Source: JASUTC01 sp964604305 (lineage in GTDB: Bacteria > Thermotogota > Thermotogae > MWEM01). From it: a stretch of DNA of 6,630 nt. The DNA lies in the NCBI GenBank assembly GCA_964604305.1, contig CAZRYM010000116.1, positions 1 to 6,630 of the forward strand, in the 5' to 3' direction. The notes beneath the pieces are model-generated. The model ran no database searches and was not told where the DNA came from. It saw nothing but the letters and a program-made list of their open reading frames with translations. The stretch's first letter is position 1. Each line of letters opens with the position of its first letter. This document shows, in pieces, positions 4,950 to 6,630 of the stretch. Made by a program: the position numbers and the translations under genes.

Positions 4950-6023
4950 CTAATATGTATCAAAATACTGCTGAATCGTTTGAATATCTTCCGATTTCGT
5001 AAGTGCCAGCATTAAAAGAATTCTGGCCTTTTGTGCATTCAAATTATTAGCAGAAATAAACTGATAAGCGTCAAAATCATATTCAGAATTTCTATAAACA
5101 ATGCCGCTGCCTGTTCTTGAGCTAATCACAACAACAACGCCCTTCTCAGCAGCTGATTTTAAGGCGTTAAGTGTTTTGGTGGTTCCATTTCCATCACCCA
5201 CACCCGCAAAGATGATGCCATCTACTCCGGCTTCAATGGCTGCATCAACAAAAAGACAGCCTGAATCTGCATAACCATAAATGATTTCAACACGTGGAAG
5301 CCCTAGCAGATCATTCGTTTCGAATGTACTGTCGATGGTATGAAGTTTTTCAGTACGAGAATAATAAGAAATATCACCAAAATGAGCATATCCTACCGGG
5401 CCACCATTTAAGTTTTTGAAGGTTTCCACATTGGTTGTGTTAAATTTAGTAGCGTCGCGGGCTGCGTAGATTTTGTCATTCATCAGGATCAAAACACCTC
5501 TGTTGTAAGACGATTTAGAAGCAGCTACAGCAACAGCATTGTACAAGTTGATATCACCATCAGCACTAATGGATGTGGACGGTCTCATTGAACCAGTCAA
5601 AACAACGGGCTTATTACTGTGAACAGTGAGATTGAGAAAATAAGCCGTTTCCTCCATCGTATCCGTTCCGTGGGTGATCACAATACCATCACAGTTATCC
5701 TGATTTAAAAGTTCGTTGATTCTTGTGGCTAGTTTCAACCAAATGGCAATGGTCATATCTTGACTGGGTACATTACTGATTTCTTCAACCGTGATTTGTG
5801 CGATTTGATTTAATTCGGGAACCGCTTCAATCAACTCATCGCCGCTGACTTCTCCCGCAGTATAGGCAGAACCGGCTTCCGAAGTGCCTTTGCCGGCAAT
5901 CGTACCGCCGGTTGTTAAAACAACGAGATTCACTCGCTCATTCGCGTCTTTGTGAACCGTTTCAGACGAAAAGAGTGAAAGTGTCAAAGTGAGAATCATG
6001 AGAATCAGTGTAATTTTTTTCAT
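4950..6023 (-). CDS. ansB: Type II (exported) L-asparaginase
   Basis: This enzyme hydrolyses L-asparagine to aspartate and ammonia. The product is 357 residues, usual for exported type II enzymes. Residues 1-20 form a signal peptide (MKKITLILMILTLTLSLFSS), so it acts outside the cytoplasm. Signature 1 is TTGGTIAG (37-44) with nucleophile Thr41; Tyr54 lies in the flexible lid (YTAGE). Ser87-Gln-Asp is the substrate-binding SQDM motif. Signature 2 is HGTDTMEETAYFL (118-130) with Thr120 and Asp121; Lys193 lies in DATKFNT. The end (LNAQKARILLMLALT, then IQQYF) matches the E. coli AnsB tail closely, and Glu314 corresponds to the glutamate donated by the neighbouring subunit. Every key residue is present, so it should be active. 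RBS GGAGG has a 6-nt spacer within GGAGGTGATC. It is monocistronic, with a terminator 12 nt after the stop. Confidence 0.95.
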   Translation of the reverse strand: MKKITLILMILTLTLSLFSSETVHKDANERVNLVVLTTGGTIAGKGTSEAGSAYTAGEVSGDELIEAVPELNQIAQITVEEISNVPSQDMTIAIWLKLATRINELLNQDNCDGIVITHGTDTMEETAYFLNLTVHSNKPVVLTGSMRPSTSISADGDINLYNAVAVAASKSSYNRGVLILMNDKIYAARDATKFNTTNVETFKNLNGGPVGYAHFGDISYYSRTEKLHTIDSTFETNDLLGLPRVEIIYGYADSGCLFVDAAIEAGVDGIIFAGVGDGNGTTKTLNALKSAAEKGVVVVISSRTGSGIVYRNSEYDFDAYQFISANNLNAQKARILLMLALTKSEDIQTIQQYFDTY

Positions 6024-6029
6024 AGATCA

Positions 6030-6034
6030 CCTCC
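6030..6034 (-). promoter_or_regulatory. Strong ribosome binding site of the asparaginase gene
   Basis: On the minus strand GGAGGTGATC precedes the ATG at 6023, with 6 nt between GGAGG and the ATG. It is an extended match to the 16S anti-SD sequence, which suggests efficient translation. Confidence 0.7.
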
Positions 6035-6046
6035 GGTTAATAAACT

Positions 6047-6055
6047 ATCATACCA
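6047..6055 (-). promoter_or_regulatory. Extended -10 promoter element for the asparaginase gene
   Basis: On the minus strand TATGAT (6052-6047) is preceded by TG and one base (6055-6054), the extended -10 form that can work without a good -35. No convincing -35 is seen 17 nt upstream. A perfect palindrome, AAGCGCTT (6060-6067), sits just upstream and could be a regulator site. Confidence 0.45.
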
Positions 6056-6101
6056 CTTGAAGCGCTTTTTTTAGTCATATGATAAAAATAATCTTGATAG
6101 G

Positions 6102-6130
6102 TTGTTTGATTGGGTTAAGTGTATTATAAT
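6102..6130 (+). promoter_or_regulatory. Promoter of the AlkD-family gene
   Basis: A perfect TATAAT (6125-6130) stands 17 nt after TTGTTT (6102-6107), which keeps the key TTG of the -35. The expected start near 6137 leaves a leader of about 30 nt containing two AGGAGG motifs. Confidence 0.6.
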
Positions 6131-6167
6131 CATAAATATTAGGAGGTTACTTCTTAGGAGGGGAAAT

Positions 6168-6630
6168 ATGAAAAAGAATTATGTTGAAGCTGTAAAAGAA
6201 TGCTATTACAAAAATGGCAGTTTAATCAAAGCCATACCCATGAAGCATTATCTCAGAGATCAATTTGAATTTGTGGGTATTCCTACCCCCCTCAGAAGAA
6301 AAATCAGCAGACCTTTCTTGAAAAAAGAAAACCTCCCTCCGATTACAGAACTGGACTCAATGATTCGGGAGTTCTGGGCATTGGAAGGCCGGGAATTTCA
6401 ATATTTCGGGCAAGAATTGGCTATGAAATATGTAAAAACGATTTCCAAAGAGTTCATCAACACCTTTGAATTCATGATTGAGACAAAATCATGGTGGGAT
6501 ACGATTGATATGATTGCCAAAAAGCTTGTAGGAAACTATATGAGTCGATTTCAGAAAGAACAGAACGGTTTATTGGAAAAATGGTTGTCCTCCGAAAACA
6601 TCTGGCTTCAAAGAACGTGCCTTTTGTTTC
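6168..6630 (+). CDS. alkD: AlkD-family DNA alkylation repair glycosylase (3' truncated by window end)
   Basis: 154 codons are present and the frame is open at the window edge; family members are about 210-240 residues, so roughly two thirds is seen. AlkD proteins are HEAT-repeat DNA glycosylases that excise cationic alkylated purines (3-methyladenine, 7-methylguanine). The N-terminal helix repeats include GIPTPLRRK (37-45, the family's G-I-x-T-P-x-R-R). The active-site segment is KSWWDTIDMI with Trp110 and Asp114, and IWLQRTCLL carries Arg149. These match the B. cereus AlkD residues Trp109, Asp113 and Arg148, offset by one. The last aromatic residue lies beyond the window. The ATG at 6168 has AGGAGG (6156-6161) 6 nt upstream. 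A second AGGAGG at 6141-6146 has no start at a useful distance. The gene is divergent from the asparaginase gene and has its own promoter. Confidence 0.92.
   Translation, partial: MKKNYVEAVKECYYKNGSLIKAIPMKHYLRDQFEFVGIPTPLRRKISRPFLKKENLPPITELDSMIREFWALEGREFQYFGQELAMKYVKTISKEFINTFEFMIETKSWWDTIDMIAKKLVGNYMSRFQKEQNGLLEKWLSSENIWLQRTCLLF

Noticed and set aside
1..6630. CRISPR array, tRNA or rRNA genes, complete transposon
   Set aside because: No regularly spaced direct repeats, cloverleaf-forming stretches, rRNA signatures or transposase coding sequence were seen on either strand.

Overview
The window comes from a low-GC bacterium that uses the standard code. TGA works as a stop in two genes, and most genes carry strong AGGAGG-type ribosome binding sites. 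Exported proteins are frequent: a papain-like protease with a dockerin-like tail, a lipoprotein, a secreted asparaginase and a GG-motif leader peptide. This fits an anaerobic, Bacillota-like organism. The relaxed lipobox (FTSC) and periplasmic-type asparaginase mean another low-GC phylum, such as Spirochaetota, cannot be excluded. No rRNA, tRNA, CRISPR array or complete transposon was seen.

Layout, left to right. (1) 2-91 (+) is the last 29 codons of a gene that looks like an S41-type peptidase. It is convergent with a small gene at 194-427 (-) that encodes a Nif11-like leader peptide ending almost directly after its Gly-Gly site. The two share a strong two-way terminator. (2) A second two-way terminator at about 491-548 separates the leader gene from a two-gene minus-strand operon. 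That operon reads from a lipoprotein (3421 to 2162) into a secreted C1-family (papain-like) peptidase with a C-terminal dockerin-like module (2034 to 598). The 127-nt gap between these genes holds a REP-like palindrome and a second, in-frame RBS-ATG start that looks like a duplicate of the peptidase start. (3) 3422-4022 is a non-coding region of about 600 bp. It holds the lipoprotein promoter and a 5'UTR stem-loop, and a MITE-like repeat with inverted ends. (4) 4023-4868 (+) holds a 57-residue glycine-zipper membrane peptide and a 190-residue two-TM protein with a probable PH-like (YcxB-like) tail. (5) A two-way terminator separates these from a convergent type II L-asparaginase (6023 to 4950, -). 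(6) A divergent promoter region leads to a 3'-truncated AlkD-family DNA glycosylase (6168 to window end, +).

The most interesting hypothesis is the lipoprotein/peptidase operon. The peptidase has a good first dockerin calcium loop. The C-terminal ~165 residues of the lipoprotein have a strand order reminiscent of a cohesin. If that holds, the pair would be a minimal surface-tethered protease, with a lipid-anchored receptor and its dockerin enzyme encoded together. The cohesin assignment is inference only. The nearly coreless GG leader peptide is the second item worth following.
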